From Prosthecodimorpha staleyi (GTDB taxonomy: Bacteria > Pseudomonadota > Alphaproteobacteria > Rhizobiales > Ancalomicrobiaceae): 64,000 nt of DNA. The notes beneath the pieces are model-generated. The model worked only from the letters and a program-made list of their open reading frames with translations, was not told where the DNA came from and made no database searches. A program made the translations under genes and the position numbers. Every line of letters starts with the position of its first letter. Within the stretch, counting starts at the first letter, position 1. The DNA lies in the NCBI RefSeq assembly GCF_018729455.1, contig NZ_JAHHZF010000005.1, forward strand, positions 310,001-374,000. Direction: 5' to 3'. Below are positions 54,372 through 64,000 of this stretch, one piece after another.

Positions 54372-57300
54372 TCAGCGCTTCGGCTGCACCTCGACGGTGC
54401 CGAAGCCGGTGCGACCGAACCGCTCGGGCCGGTACATGTCCTCCACCACCGCCGGCGGATGCATGTAGGTTCCGGGCGCCACGGCGCGCACGATGTAGGC
54501 AACGTGGAAGAAGGCCGACTGGCTCGCGGTCCGGTCGAAGGCCGCGACGAAGCGGTCGTCACGGTATTCCGTGTGGGTCGGCTCGACCGAGCTCTCCAGC
54601 CAGGAGAACTTGTCGGTGTCGCTGCCGTCGACCAGCTTCGGGTTGTCGATCTCGAAGCCGGCCGGCAGATGGTCGACCAGCAGCAGGTCGGCCGCCTGGG
54701 CCGAGGCCTCGGTGACCTTCAGTACAACCACCAGCCGGTCGGTCTGCCGCACCTTGGACGGATCCGCCTTGGTGCCGTCGAGCTTGTAGTAGGTCCGCTC
54801 GATCGCATAGCCGTTGGAGACGGCCGGCTCGGGCTGGATCGGATGGCCGGACGCCGTCACCACCAGCTGCGCCGGCGCCGACGAGGTATTGGCGACGGTG
54901 ACCGGACCGTCGGTCAGGGCGAGCCCGCGGAACGACCGGTAGAGCGCTCCCTGATGCGCGGTGCCGTTGACCGACAGGGTCAGGCGCTCGGCATCCTTGA
55001 GCATGGCGTGGGCAGCGATCACCATCCAGGCATTCTCCTGGGTCGAGGTATAGGACTGCCGCGTGCGCACCTCATCGACCACCAGCGAGGCCCGCTGGAA
55101 GGTCGGCTGGCCGAAGCCGCTCTCGGCCATCATGGCCATGATGCCGGCACCGTCGCGCAGCGCGGAACCGTAGTCGTGGCGGTAGTTGCGCTCGGCCTTG
55201 ATGGCGACGAGCCGGTCCATGGCCGAGAGGAAGATCGGCTGGGCGCGACCGCGGTCGCCGAGCATCGCCAGGGCCGCGCCGAGCTGGGCCCGGGACAGCG
55301 GCGTCTGGAACACGTCCAGCTTCTGATCGGCCAGATAGCGCAGGTCGCCGATCACCGGACGGCCGTTGCGGGCCAGGACATAGGCCGCATAGGCGATCTC
55401 CGGCGCGTTCTCGGCCGAGGGATCCTCCATGTTGGCGATGACGTTGCGCAGATGGTCGAGGGCCAGTTCGAAGGCCACCTTGGGCACCTCGAAGCCGCGC
55501 TCCCGCGCCCGGGTCAGGAAGTCGGTGACGAAGGCATCGAGCCAGACATTCTCGCCGCCGACCGACCAGAGACCGAACGTGCCGCTCGAGTCCTGGCGCG
55601 CCAGAACCTTGTCGACGGTGTCGCGGATGCGCTGGTCGATCTTCTCGTCGAGCGCCAGCTGCTCCTCGCGGGCGAGCTTATTGACGTAGAGGAGCGGCAT
55701 GGCGCGGCTGACCAATTGCTCGGAGCAGCCGTAGGGGTAGCGGTCGAGCGCCTTGAGGAGCGCGGGCACGTCGAAGGCGCCGACCGGGGCGACCGACAGG
55801 GAGACGACGCCGGTGCCGGCGACGAAGTCGGAGACGAGGTCCGGACCGATCGTCACCGACCCGCCATTGGCGGCGAGCGGCTGCACGGTGCGGCGATAGA
55901 CCGCCGGGACGCCGGGCTGCACCCTGAGGACCAGCTGCTGGTTCAGGTCGAGACCCTGGCCGGAGAACTTCACGTCGATCACCGCGGTGCCGACGCCGGC
56001 CGCCGTCACCGGAATGGTCAGTTCGCTGCGCCCGTTCTTCTTCAGGGCAATCGTCGAGCGCAGGCTGTCGGCCGGGATCACGACCGGGCCGTGGATGTCG
56101 ACATCGACCGTATAGTCGCCGGCCGGCGCCTCGACATTGTCGATCGCCATGTGGAAGCGCGAGCGGTCGCCGAGCGTCAGGAAGCGCGGCAGCGTCGCCT
56201 GGACGACGACCGGATCGCGCACCACGACATCCGCCTGGGCATGGCCGACGCGGCCCTTGGACCAGGCGATGGCCGCGACCCGGACCGTGCCGTTGAAGGC
56301 CGGCAGGTCGAAGGTGACGGTGGCGGTGCCGTCGGCGCCGACCTTGACGACGCCCGAATAGCGGGCGAGCGGCAGGTCGCGCGGGACATCGGCGCCGCTC
56401 TCGGCGACCGAGTCGCCGCCGGAGCGGATCGTGCCGCGCACGCCCTGCATGCCGTCGATCAGGTAGCCGTAGAGATCGCGCAGCTCGACGCCGAGCTGGC
56501 GCTGGCCGAAATAGAACTTCTCCGGGTTCGGCGTCTCGTAGCGGGTCAGGTTGAGGATGCCGAGATCGACCGCGGAGACGACCACGTTGGCGGTTTCGCC
56601 CGGTGCCAGGCCGGCGAGCTTGACCGGGATGGTCAGCGGTCCGCGCGGACGCTGCAGCGCCTGCGTGCCGAGGCTGACGCCGATCGTGCGCCGGTCCTGG
56701 TCGATGCCGAACCAGGAGACGCCGATGGCACGGCCGGGCATGCGGTGGGCGGCGACATCGAGCGGGCGATGGGCGAAGCCGACCACATAGGCGCCCGCGC
56801 CCCATTCGGCCTTGACCGGGATGGAGACGGTGGTGCCCGCCTTCACGGCATCGACCACATGGGTGTCGACGACGCCGTCGGCCACGATCGCGATCGTCGC
56901 CTTGCCGTCGAAGCGCGGCGTGACGCGGACCTTCATCTCGTCGCCGGCGCGATAGGCCGACTTGTCGAGCTTCACGTCGAGCACGTCCGGCGTGTCGGGC
57001 TTGTCCGAGCCGCCCCAGCCGACCGAGAAGGAAACCGAGGTGTGGGCGCCGGTGTCGTCGGTCAGGTCGAGGCGGTAGGTGCCCCAGTCGACCGGAACGG
57101 CGAGGCGTGCCGGCTCGGCCGCGGCGATGTCGGTGCGGCCGTTGGAGACGCGCGAGGTCGAGGTCACGGCCTCGTAGTCCCAGCGGCCTTCGCTGTTGTA
57201 CCACTGGTAGCGCTTGTGGACGCGGGACAGTTCCCAGGCCACGCCCTTGCGGGCGCGCCGCTCGCCGTCCGGCGATGCATAGGCGATCTCGAATTCGGCG

Positions 57301-59579
57301 ACCGAACCTTCGTTGAGGGCGCTGTCCTCGAAGCGCTTGCGCACCGCGAGCACATTGCCCTCCGGCAGGATCGGCAGCGTCACCGAGCGGGTCACGGCCC
57401 GACCGCCGGATTCGTTGACGCGCAGCGTGACCTTAGCCTCGACCGGCCGGCTGGTCTTGTAGCGCGGCATCGGCACGGTGACGTCGGCCTTGCCGTTCTC
57501 GTCGGTGGTTGCCGGATCCTGCAGGTCCTGGGTGACCGCCTCGAAGCTCTCGTCGTCGAGGCCGATGACCCAACCCTCGAGCCCGGGCACGGTGGTCTTC
57601 TTGGCGAGATCGACGGAGATCTCTCCGCTGACCTCCAGATCGGCACCGGCCGCTCCATAGAGCTGGCGGGCCTCCACCGCGATCCGGGCCGGTTCGCCGG
57701 CGCGCAGACGCTCGGCGGCGGGCGTCAGCTTGAGCTCGATGCGCTCGGCGACATAGTCTTCGACCAGGAAGGTGACCTCGCCGATCGGCGGGCGCTTCGG
57801 ATCGGCGAAGGCCTCCAGCCGCCAGGTGCCGGTCGGCAGCCCCGAGTTCAGCGTCAGCGACAGGGAACGGCCGCCCTCGCCCTGGTCGTCGACCACCACA
57901 CGGCGATACTCGACGCCGTCGGGGCGCTTGGCGACGATGGTCAGCGGCACGCCGGCGGCGGCGGTGCCCTTGGTGTCGCGCAGCAGCGCGGTCAGGTGGA
58001 CGGTCTCGCCGGAGCGGTAGACGCCGCGCTCGGTGAACAGGAAGGCGTCGAGCCCGGACGGCGCATCGCGGCCGCCGACGCCGCGGTCGGTCAGGTCGAA
58101 GGCCTGGCCGGTCAGGTCGAGAAAGCCGTAGTCGCCTTTGGCATCGGTCGCGACGACCAGGCCGGGTGCCGTACCGCCGGTGCCGCGGGTCAGGCCGGGC
58201 GCGAAGCCGGCGAGGCCCTTGGCGTCGGTCTTGGCGGTGCCGAGCACCTCGTTGTTCTTGGCGACCAGCTTGACGTCGACGCCCGCGAGCGGCTCGGCGG
58301 AGGCGAGCGAGCGCACCATCACGGTGGCGCCGGACTGGCCGGTCATGGCGGTCAGGCCGAGATCGGAAACCAGGAACCACTGCGTCGCGCGATTGTCGTA
58401 TTCCTCGACCTTGGCGCCGGCCGCGACCGCCGACATCACATAGATGCCGGCCTCGAGCTTGCCGACGGCTTCCAGGACCGGGAAGGCGGTGACCACGTCC
58501 TTGTTGATGTCCATCGCGACATCGAGCGAGCCCTTCCAGACGCGCAGGCCCTTCTCGTCGGCGATCTTGTCGGTCTGATACTTGTCGAGCGCCTTGAGGA
58601 AGTTCTCGTCGCGCAGCGTCGGCACGATCGAACGGTCGCCGATCCGGAAGATTTCGATCTCGACCGACTTGGTGTTGACGGTGACGACCGGCAGACCCTC
58701 CTGGCCGGTGCGCGGCAGGACGTAGTTGCGCCCGGTGAAGCGCACCTGCGGGGCGCGGTCCTTGACGTAGGTGGTGTAGTCGACCGTCTTCAGAAGATCT
58801 TCGCCGGCGATCGCGGACGGCAGGCCGGCGCGGATGACGATGCCGTAGCGCTTGCCGTGTTCGAGCCCGTCGATGCAGATCTGGCGACCCGAGGCGGTGA
58901 CGGCCGGATTGGCCATGCCGGTCACGGCGACATAGGGCGAATAGTCGGTGTTGCGCTGCAGCTCCTCGGTGAACTCGAAGCAGGCGCGCGGCTGGGCGGC
59001 GTTGTTGTCGACCGAGGCGGTGTCGAAGCGGAAGCCGTATTTGTCGCGCAGCGCCGTGTGCTGGGCGCGCACATTGGCGACTTCGACCAGCTTCAGGCTC
59101 TCCGCATAGGCGTTGATGGCGTAGCGCCAGTTCTCCTGTGCGGTCTCGGCCAGGCCCAGCGTCGCAAGCGCCGCGGCCTCGTCGGGCTTGGCGGCGGAGC
59201 GCTGGTAAGCCGCATAGGCCGCAGCGGCGGCATCGGCGCGGATCTGGTAGCGGTCGCTGTAGTTCGGCCGGGCAACCCGCGCGGCCGCGATGGCGTAACG
59301 GTTCCAGACCGACCAGTCCTTCGGATCCAGGATGACGGCGGCCGAGAAGGCTTCGAGCGCCTTGTCGTAGTCGCCCGCGGCCAGCGCGGCGTCGCCGTCC
59401 TTCCTGGCCTTGTCGAGACTGGTTCCGGCAGGCTTGGCGGTCTTCTTGAACTTGGCCTCGAGCCGGGTCGCGGCACTGGCCAAGTCTTCCCGCTGGAGGG
59501 ACTTCTCGGCGGCTGCCGGCGACAGGGCGAGAAGGACGAGCGCGAAGGCGGCGATTGCGGCGCGCAGAATGGACGACAT
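54372..59579 (-). CDS. Bacterial alpha-2-macroglobulin (protease inhibitor)
   Basis: 1,735 residues. The signal peptide (RAAIAAFALVLLALSPAAA-E) has no lipobox cysteine, so the protein should be soluble in the periplasm rather than a lipoprotein. N-terminal TPR-like helices (AALAAGDYDKALEAFSAAVI) precede the MG domains. The reactive thioester YPYGCSEQLVS (Cys1285, Glu1287, Gln1288) and the following helical toroid identify the trapping domain. Bacterial A2Ms trap attacking proteases and work with PBP1C, which repairs the wall. The gene and pbpC form a likely operon. The start is the first ATG after the divergent gap of 59580-59774. Confidence 0.93.
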   Translation of the reverse strand: MSSILRAAIAAFALVLLALSPAAAEKSLQREDLASAATRLEAKFKKTAKPAGTSLDKARKDGDAALAAGDYDKALEAFSAAVILDPKDWSVWNRYAIAAARVARPNYSDRYQIRADAAAAAYAAYQRSAAKPDEAAALATLGLAETAQENWRYAINAYAESLKLVEVANVRAQHTALRDKYGFRFDTASVDNNAAQPRACFEFTEELQRNTDYSPYVAVTGMANPAVTASGRQICIDGLEHGKRYGIVIRAGLPSAIAGEDLLKTVDYTTYVKDRAPQVRFTGRNYVLPRTGQEGLPVVTVNTKSVEIEIFRIGDRSIVPTLRDENFLKALDKYQTDKIADEKGLRVWKGSLDVAMDINKDVVTAFPVLEAVGKLEAGIYVMSAVAAGAKVEEYDNRATQWFLVSDLGLTAMTGQSGATVMVRSLASAEPLAGVDVKLVAKNNEVLGTAKTDAKGLAGFAPGLTRGTGGTAPGLVVATDAKGDYGFLDLTGQAFDLTDRGVGGRDAPSGLDAFLFTERGVYRSGETVHLTALLRDTKGTAAAGVPLTIVAKRPDGVEYRRVVVDDQGEGGRSLSLTLNSGLPTGTWRLEAFADPKRPPIGEVTFLVEDYVAERIELKLTPAAERLRAGEPARIAVEARQLYGAAGADLEVSGEISVDLAKKTTVPGLEGWVIGLDDESFEAVTQDLQDPATTDENGKADVTVPMPRYKTSRPVEAKVTLRVNESGGRAVTRSVTLPILPEGNVLAVRKRFEDSALNEGSVAEFEIAYASPDGERRARKGVAWELSRVHKRYQWYNSEGRWDYEAVTSTSRVSNGRTDIAAAEPARLAVPVDWGTYRLDLTDDTGAHTSVSFSVGWGGSDKPDTPDVLDVKLDKSAYRAGDEMKVRVTPRFDGKATIAIVADGVVDTHVVDAVKAGTTVSIPVKAEWGAGAYVVGFAHRPLDVAAHRMPGRAIGVSWFGIDQDRRTIGVSLGTQALQRPRGPLTIPVKLAGLAPGETANVVVSAVDLGILNLTRYETPNPEKFYFGQRQLGVELRDLYGYLIDGMQGVRGTIRSGGDSVAESGADVPRDLPLARYSGVVKVGADGTATVTFDLPAFNGTVRVAAIAWSKGRVGHAQADVVVRDPVVVQATLPRFLTLGDRSRFHMAIDNVEAPAGDYTVDVDIHGPVVIPADSLRSTIALKKNGRSELTIPVTAAGVGTAVIDVKFSGQGLDLNQQLVLRVQPGVPAVYRRTVQPLAANGGSVTIGPDLVSDFVAGTGVVSLSVAPVGAFDVPALLKALDRYPYGCSEQLVSRAMPLLYVNKLAREEQLALDEKIDQRIRDTVDKVLARQDSSGTFGLWSVGGENVWLDAFVTDFLTRARERGFEVPKVAFELALDHLRNVIANMEDPSAENAPEIAYAAYVLARNGRPVIGDLRYLADQKLDVFQTPLSRAQLGAALAMLGDRGRAQPIFLSAMDRLVAIKAERNYRHDYGSALRDGAGIMAMMAESGFGQPTFQRASLVVDEVRTRQSYTSTQENAWMVIAAHAMLKDAERLTLSVNGTAHQGALYRSFRGLALTDGPVTVANTSSAPAQLVVTASGHPIQPEPAVSNGYAIERTYYKLDGTKADPSKVRQTDRLVVVLKVTEASAQAADLLLVDHLPAGFEIDNPKLVDGSDTDKFSWLESSVEPTHTEYRDDRFVAAFDRTASQSAFFHVAYIVRAVAPGTYMHPPAVVEDMYRPERFGRTGFGTVEVQPKR

Positions 59580-59774
59580 GGCGCATCTCCCGTGAATGCC
59601 GACTTAGTAGGCCCGGATTGTTTCCCCAGGATTGCGTCGGCGGGCCGCCCGGGCAGGCTCCGCAAAGGCCCGCAATGCAAGGCGGATCTGTGTCGTCGCA
59701 GACTGGCGGGGCGGGGTTTGGAAGGCTAGATTGGCCGCAAGGCTCCGCCACCGAAATCAGCCCACGAGGATTCC

Positions 59775-62078
59775 ATGACCGAGATGAAAGCGCCGGCCAA
59801 GTTCGGCCTGGGGGCCTCCGCCCAGCGCATCGAGGATCCGCATTTCGTTACCGGCCGTGGCCGCTACACCTCCGACATCACCCCGGCCGGCACGCTCTAC
59901 GGCTATGTCCTGCGCGCCCAGATGGCGCATGCCCGCTTCACGCTGTCGGGCGTGGACGATGCCCGCGAGGCGCCCGGCGTGCATCTCGTCCTGACCGGCG
60001 AGGATGTCGAAGACCTCGGCCACATCCCCTGCCGCGGGCTGGTCCGCCAGGTCGACGGCAAGTTCCCGTGGGTGCCGCCGCGGCCGGTGCTCAATCTGAC
60101 GACGGTGCGCCATGTCGGCGACCCGATCGCCTTCGTAGTCGCCGACACGGTCGAGGCGGCCCGCAGCGCCGCCGAGGCGATCGATGTCGACTATGTGCCG
60201 CTCGAGGTCGCCGTCGAGACCCGCACCGCGCTCGATCCGGCGACGCCGGTGGTCTGGCCCGAGAAGGGCACCAATCTGGCCTTCGACTATTTACTCGGCG
60301 ACCAGGACAAGACCGACGCCGCCTTCGCGGCCGCCGCCCGGACCGTGAAGCTTGAGGTGGTCAACAACCGCCTGGTGGTCAACTACATGGAGACCCGGGC
60401 GGCGATCGGCGAATACGACGCCGACACCGACCGCTACACCCTGATCGCCGGCACCCAGGGCGGCCACGGCATGCGCGATGCGCTCGCCCGGCCGGTGCTG
60501 AAGATCGCCCCGTCGCAGCTGCGCGTGATCACCCCCGACGTGGGCGGCGGCTTCGGCATCAAGACCTTCGTGTTCAGCGAGTATCCGCTGGTGCTGGTCG
60601 CCGCCAAGCGGCTCGGCCGCCCGGTCAAGTGGGTCGGCGACCGGACCGAGCATTTCATCGGCGACGCGCAGGGCCGCGACAACATCACGACCGGCGAACT
60701 GGCGCTCGACGCGGATGGCCGCATCATCGGCTACCGGGTCGACCTGACCGCCAATATGGGCGCCTATCTCAACCAGTACGGCCCCTTCATCCCCTGGGTC
60801 GGCGTGACCATGTCGACCGGGCTCTACGACATCCCGGCCCTCGCCGTGTCGGTCAGGGGCGTCTACACCAACACCCTGCCGGTTGATGCCTATCGGGGCG
60901 CCGGCCGCCCGGAGGCCGCCTACCTGATCGAACGGCTGATGGATGTCGCCGCGCACGATCTGGGGCTCACGCCGGAGGAATTCCGGCGGCGCAACTTCGT
61001 CGCCGCCCTGCCCTACACCACCGCCACCGGCCGCAGCTACGATACCGGCGACTTCGCCGGCCATATGGACGCCGGACTCGCGGCTGCGGACTATGCGGGC
61101 TTCCCGGCCCGCCTCGCCGCCTCGAAGGCGGCCGGCAAGATCCGCGGCATCGGCTTCGCCACCTATATCGAGGCCTGCGCCTTCCCGGGCAGCGAGGAGG
61201 CCAATGTCGTCCTCAATCCGGACGGCGGCGTCACGCTGTTCATCGGCACCCAGACCAACGGCCAGGGCCACGCCACCGCCTATGGTCAGATCATCGCCGG
61301 CTATCTCGGCATCGACATCGCTAAGGTGAAGACCGTGCAGGGCGATACCGACCTCGTCGCCAATGGCGGCGGCACCGGCGGCTCGCGCTCGATCCCGCTC
61401 GGCGCGGCCTCGGTCGACATCGCCGCCAAGGTGCTGGTCGAGAAGATCAAGGAACTGGCGGCGACCGAGCTGGAGACTTCGGCGGGCGACCTCGAACTGG
61501 TCGACGGCGCGGTCCGCATCGTCGGCACCGACCGCTCGATCTCGCTCGCCGACGTGGCCCGCGCCGCGCCCGACGAGGACAGCCGCAAGGGCTACGGCAG
61601 GTTCGTCCAGGACGAATGCACCTATCCCAACGGCACCCATGTCTGCGAGGTCGAGATCGACCCGGAGACCGGCAAGACGGACGTGCTCGGCTACACGATC
61701 GTCGACGATTTCGGCGTCACCGTGAACCCGCTCCTGCTCGCCGGCCAGGTCCATGGCGGCGTCGTGCAGGGGCTCGGCCAGGCTCTGATCGAGAACACGG
61801 TCTACGACGAATCCGGCCAGCTGCTGACCGCCTCGTTCATGGACTACGGCATGCCGCGCGCCGACGACGTGCCCTCGATCGCCTTCCAGACCCGCAACAT
61901 CCCGTCGACCACCAACATGCTCGGCATCAAGGGCGCCGGCGAGGCCGGCACGATCGGCGCCACGCCGGCGGTGGCCAATGCGGTCAACGACGCCCTCTGG
62001 CGCGCCTACGGCATCCGCCATGTCGACATGCCACTGACGCCGCTCAAGGTCTGGGAGGCGATCCGCGCCGCCGGCTGA
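59775..62078 (+). CDS. Xanthine dehydrogenase/CO-dehydrogenase-family molybdopterin subunit (orphan)
   Basis: 767 residues. FGLGASAQRIEDPHFVTGRG is the usual start of CoxL-like large subunits. The cofactor and active-site loops include GGFGIKTFV, AYRGAGRPEAAYL (form II type; CO dehydrogenases of form I have AYXCSFR) and the catalytic Glu723 in GAGEAGTIGA. It should bind molybdopterin cytosine dinucleotide and oxidise a small organic substrate. The expected FAD and 2Fe-2S subunits (CoxM, CoxS) are not adjacent, so its electron path must involve distant genes. GAGG precedes the ATG. Confidence 0.9.
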   Translation: MTEMKAPAKFGLGASAQRIEDPHFVTGRGRYTSDITPAGTLYGYVLRAQMAHARFTLSGVDDAREAPGVHLVLTGEDVEDLGHIPCRGLVRQVDGKFPWVPPRPVLNLTTVRHVGDPIAFVVADTVEAARSAAEAIDVDYVPLEVAVETRTALDPATPVVWPEKGTNLAFDYLLGDQDKTDAAFAAAARTVKLEVVNNRLVVNYMETRAAIGEYDADTDRYTLIAGTQGGHGMRDALARPVLKIAPSQLRVITPDVGGGFGIKTFVFSEYPLVLVAAKRLGRPVKWVGDRTEHFIGDAQGRDNITTGELALDADGRIIGYRVDLTANMGAYLNQYGPFIPWVGVTMSTGLYDIPALAVSVRGVYTNTLPVDAYRGAGRPEAAYLIERLMDVAAHDLGLTPEEFRRRNFVAALPYTTATGRSYDTGDFAGHMDAGLAAADYAGFPARLAASKAAGKIRGIGFATYIEACAFPGSEEANVVLNPDGGVTLFIGTQTNGQGHATAYGQIIAGYLGIDIAKVKTVQGDTDLVANGGGTGGSRSIPLGAASVDIAAKVLVEKIKELAATELETSAGDLELVDGAVRIVGTDRSISLADVARAAPDEDSRKGYGRFVQDECTYPNGTHVCEVEIDPETGKTDVLGYTIVDDFGVTVNPLLLAGQVHGGVVQGLGQALIENTVYDESGQLLTASFMDYGMPRADDVPSIAFQTRNIPSTTNMLGIKGAGEAGTIGATPAVANAVNDALWRAYGIRHVDMPLTPLKVWEAIRAAG

Positions 62079-62473
62079 GCCGGCGGGGTTCGATCGAAAC
62101 CGGCGGGTCCCGCCGGGCTCCGCTCGCATCCGGTCGACCGGACGAACGGACAATCTGCCGATCTGCACGGGGGCCGCGGCGAACGCGGCCTTCGTCCTAT
62201 CCGGGGTCCGGGCGACCGCAGGCGCCACGCCATTGCCGCCGTCATGGCCGTCCGGAGCACGCGCCTATCGCGCCGGCCGCCGATTCGGGAACGGAACATG
62301 CGTCACGGCGGGATGCGGCCATGTCCGCAGGGCACTCGCGCCGGCTGCGAATTTGTCGCACAATCCGCAGTGCCACGGATGCAGCGCCTGCGCCGTCCGA
62401 CCTCGCCTGCCCCCACGGCCTCAGCGCCCCGAACGAGAAGACCGGTCGAGACCGGCCCGGATGTGCCCGCCCG
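62079..62473. other. Intergenic, no gene seen
   Basis: A 395-bp stretch of even high GC. Its open frames have no ribosome-binding site and no recognisable domain. It must hold the promoter for the DMT transporter gene, but no sigma70-type boxes were convincing. Confidence 0.5.
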
Positions 62474-63397
62474 ATGAACCCGCTCCTTGGAATCACGTTC
62501 AAGCTCGTCTCGACGCTGGTCTTCGCCGGCATGCTGATCTCGATCAAGCTGGTCGCGGACCGCGTGCCGCCGGGCGAGATCGTGTTTTTCCGCTCCTTCT
62601 TCGCGCTGATCCCGGTCCTGATCTACCTGCGCTTCCAGGGACCGCTGGGTCCGCTCCTGTTCACCGAGCGGCCGGTCGGCCACATGGTCCGCTCGCTCTA
62701 CGGCGTCACCTCAATGTTCCTGTGGTTCGGAGCCCTGCAGCTGCTGCCGGTCGCCGACGCGCTGGCGATCAGCTACGGCGCGCCGCTGCTGACGGTCGCG
62801 CTGGCCGCGGTCCTGCTCGGCGAACAGGTGCGCATCTACCGCTGGACCGCCGTGGTGGTCGGCTTCGGCGGCGTGCTGGTCATGCTGGCGCCCCATCTCG
62901 GCGACCTCAGCCACATCTTCAGCGACGGTGCCGCCTTCGGCGCCATGCTGGCGCTGATCTCGACCGTGTTCACCGCCCTCGCCGGCACCCAGGTGCGCCG
63001 CCTGACCATGACCGAGAAGACCGGCGCGATCGTGATCTACTTTTCCCTCGGCTGCACGCTGTTCTCCTTCGCGACGATTCCGTTCGGCTGGGTCCGGCCA
63101 TCCGCCTTCGATCTGGCCTGCCTGATCGCATCGGGGCTGTTCGGCGGCATCGGGCAGCTCCTGATGACGCAGAGCTACCGCTATGCGCATGCCTCGCTGG
63201 TCGCGCCGCTCGAATATTCCTCCATGCTGTGGGCCGTGATCTACGGCGCCTGGCTGTTCGGCGAGGTCCCCGGGATCAGCGTCGTGATCGGCTCGGTCAT
63301 CGTGATCGGCGCGGGCGTGTTCATCGTACTGCGCGAGAGGGCGCTCGGCCGCTCGCCGGAGGAGATCCGCAAGCCCGGCCTGCCGGGCGGCGCCTGA
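62474..63397 (+). CDS. EamA/DMT-family transporter
   Basis: 307 residues with ten predicted membrane helices as two EamA repeats. RSFFALIPVLIYLRFQGPLG and SYGAPLLTVALAAVLLGEQV are in the first repeat; SYRYAHASLVAPLEYSSMLW and GSVIVIGAGVFIVLRERALG are in the second. DMT proteins export metabolites or amino acids; the specific substrate is not evident. The start is the first ATG before the first helix. The phnN gene follows 100 bp downstream on the same strand. Confidence 0.85.
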   Translation: MNPLLGITFKLVSTLVFAGMLISIKLVADRVPPGEIVFFRSFFALIPVLIYLRFQGPLGPLLFTERPVGHMVRSLYGVTSMFLWFGALQLLPVADALAISYGAPLLTVALAAVLLGEQVRIYRWTAVVVGFGGVLVMLAPHLGDLSHIFSDGAAFGAMLALISTVFTALAGTQVRRLTMTEKTGAIVIYFSLGCTLFSFATIPFGWVRPSAFDLACLIASGLFGGIGQLLMTQSYRYAHASLVAPLEYSSMLWAVIYGAWLFGEVPGISVVIGSVIVIGAGVFIVLRERALGRSPEEIRKPGLPGGA

Positions 63398-63497
63398 GCG
63401 CGCATCCGCGACCCGACCGTCATCGCCCTGTCGTCGCGGTCTGCTTCGCCGGACTGCCCCGCCCGTCCGCGGAGTGCTAAACCGGAGGCGCGATTCG

Positions 63498-64000
63498 ATG
63501 CCGGAGGATACGGCCGCCGTGGCCATGACCATCCCGCCACCCGCCAACGACCGGGCCCCGGCCCGCATCGGTCCGGGTGCCCTGGTGCTCGTCGTCGGGC
63601 CGTCGGGTGCCGGCAAGGACACGCTGATCGCCGGCGCGCGCGCGCTGCTCGCCGGCGACGAGCGCGTCGTCTTTCCGCGCCGGATCGTGACCCGGCCGCC
63701 CGATGCGACCGAGGACAACGACACGCTCGACGAGGCCGAATTCGACATCCTGGTCCGGCTCGACCGCGCCGCCCTGTGGTGGCGCGCCCATGGCCTGGGC
63801 TATGCGCTGCCGCGGTCCATCGACGAGGCGATCGGAGAAGGCCGCGTCGTGGTCGCCAATGTCTCGCGCCGCGTGGTCGCCGACGCGCTCGCCCGCTATG
63901 CCCGGGTGACGGTGGTCTTCGTCACCGCGCCGCCCGAGGTGCTGGCCGCTCGGATCGCCGCGCGCGGCCGGGAAAGCGGCGCCGCGATCGCGGAGCGCCT
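63498..64000 (+). CDS. phnN: Ribose 1,5-bisphosphokinase PhnN (runs off the window end)
   Basis: At least 167 residues; no stop before the window ends. A 27-residue leader precedes the P-loop LVLVVGPSGAGKDTLI, then the guanylate-kinase-like RIVTRPPDATEDND and SRRVVADALARYARVTVVFV. PhnN phosphorylates ribose 1,5-bisphosphate to PRPP in phosphonate degradation; a guanylate-kinase-like role is the alternative. GGAGG lies 9 nt before the ATG. Any other phn genes would be beyond the window. Confidence 0.85.
   Translation, partial: MPEDTAAVAMTIPPPANDRAPARIGPGALVLVVGPSGAGKDTLIAGARALLAGDERVVFPRRIVTRPPDATEDNDTLDEAEFDILVRLDRAALWWRAHGLGYALPRSIDEAIGEGRVVVANVSRRVVADALARYARVTVVFVTAPPEVLAARIAARGRESGAAIAER

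Noticed and set aside
52278-59729. A 2,483-codon open frame antisense to pbpC and the alpha-2-macroglobulin
   Set aside because: The minus-strand genes have complete catalytic motifs. The plus-strand frame has none and is an effect of high GC.

Overview
The window is a contiguous piece of chromosome from a high-GC alphaproteobacterium, very probably in the Hyphomicrobiales (Rhizobiales). The main reasons are a giant coiled-coil protein of the growth-pole-ring (GPR/RgsE) type, a DnaG whose CHC2 zinc ligands are lost in the way seen in Bradyrhizobium-like lineages, a PlcP-type phospholipase C next to a glycolipid glycosyltransferase, a Zur-type operator before a COG0523 gene, and GC-rich palindromic intergenic repeats. 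The family cannot be fixed from this window. No rRNA, tRNA, CRISPR array or insertion sequence was recognised.

Layout. 1-5.4 kb: Tat-exported MBL hydrolase, CYTH protein, YqeB-family molybdenum-hydroxylase accessory protein, LysE exporter, and a Zur-boxed CobW/COG0523 GTPase coupled to a small cysteine-motif protein. 5.4-13.1 kb: repeats, an orphan TAXI-type binding protein, a DnaG primase whose C-terminal third is abruptly AT-rich, a secreted caspase-like protein, aroC and an HTH-RibB-degenerate-RibA fusion. 13.2-18.7 kb: acyltransferase, a small secreted protein, a methyltransferase, a ferredoxin and flavin reductase pair, an Hpt protein and a small hypothetical. 19-27 kb: the 2,688-residue GPR-like gene. 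27.4-33.3 kb: DgcN-DgcA (predicted D-glutamate catabolism), an MFS transporter, a CheZ-family phosphatase and a threonine dehydratase-like enzyme. 33.4-39.1 kb: the agt-plcP lipid-remodelling pair, an FAH-family hydrolase, a dense repeat cluster, pgi and a stand-alone Lrp ligand-binding domain.

39.6-43.9 kb: a TPP riboswitch drives a tightly coupled operon: 20-codon leader ORF, two divergent thiM genes, thiE, thiD and a DctP-type TRAP binding protein. Every junction is a 4-nt stop/start overlap. This looks like thiamine salvage plus import of a possible precursor. 44.3-51.8 kb: a secreted protein with a dead trypsin-like domain, a DHA2 transporter, a bacterial voltage-gated cation channel with an unusual filter, and a sulfotransferase/KpsC-like surface-polysaccharide pair. 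52-62 kb: pbpC with a large alpha-2-macroglobulin (periplasmic defence and repair), then an orphan CO-dehydrogenase-like molybdenum subunit. 62.4-64 kb: a DMT transporter and phnN, which runs off the window end.

The most unusual items are the mosaic DnaG, the leader ORF whose start codon lies inside the TPP riboswitch P1 helix, the triad-less protease fold, the TLDGWSS channel filter, and the RibB fusion with an N-terminal HTH. Functions are assigned from motifs read by eye; no database search was run.
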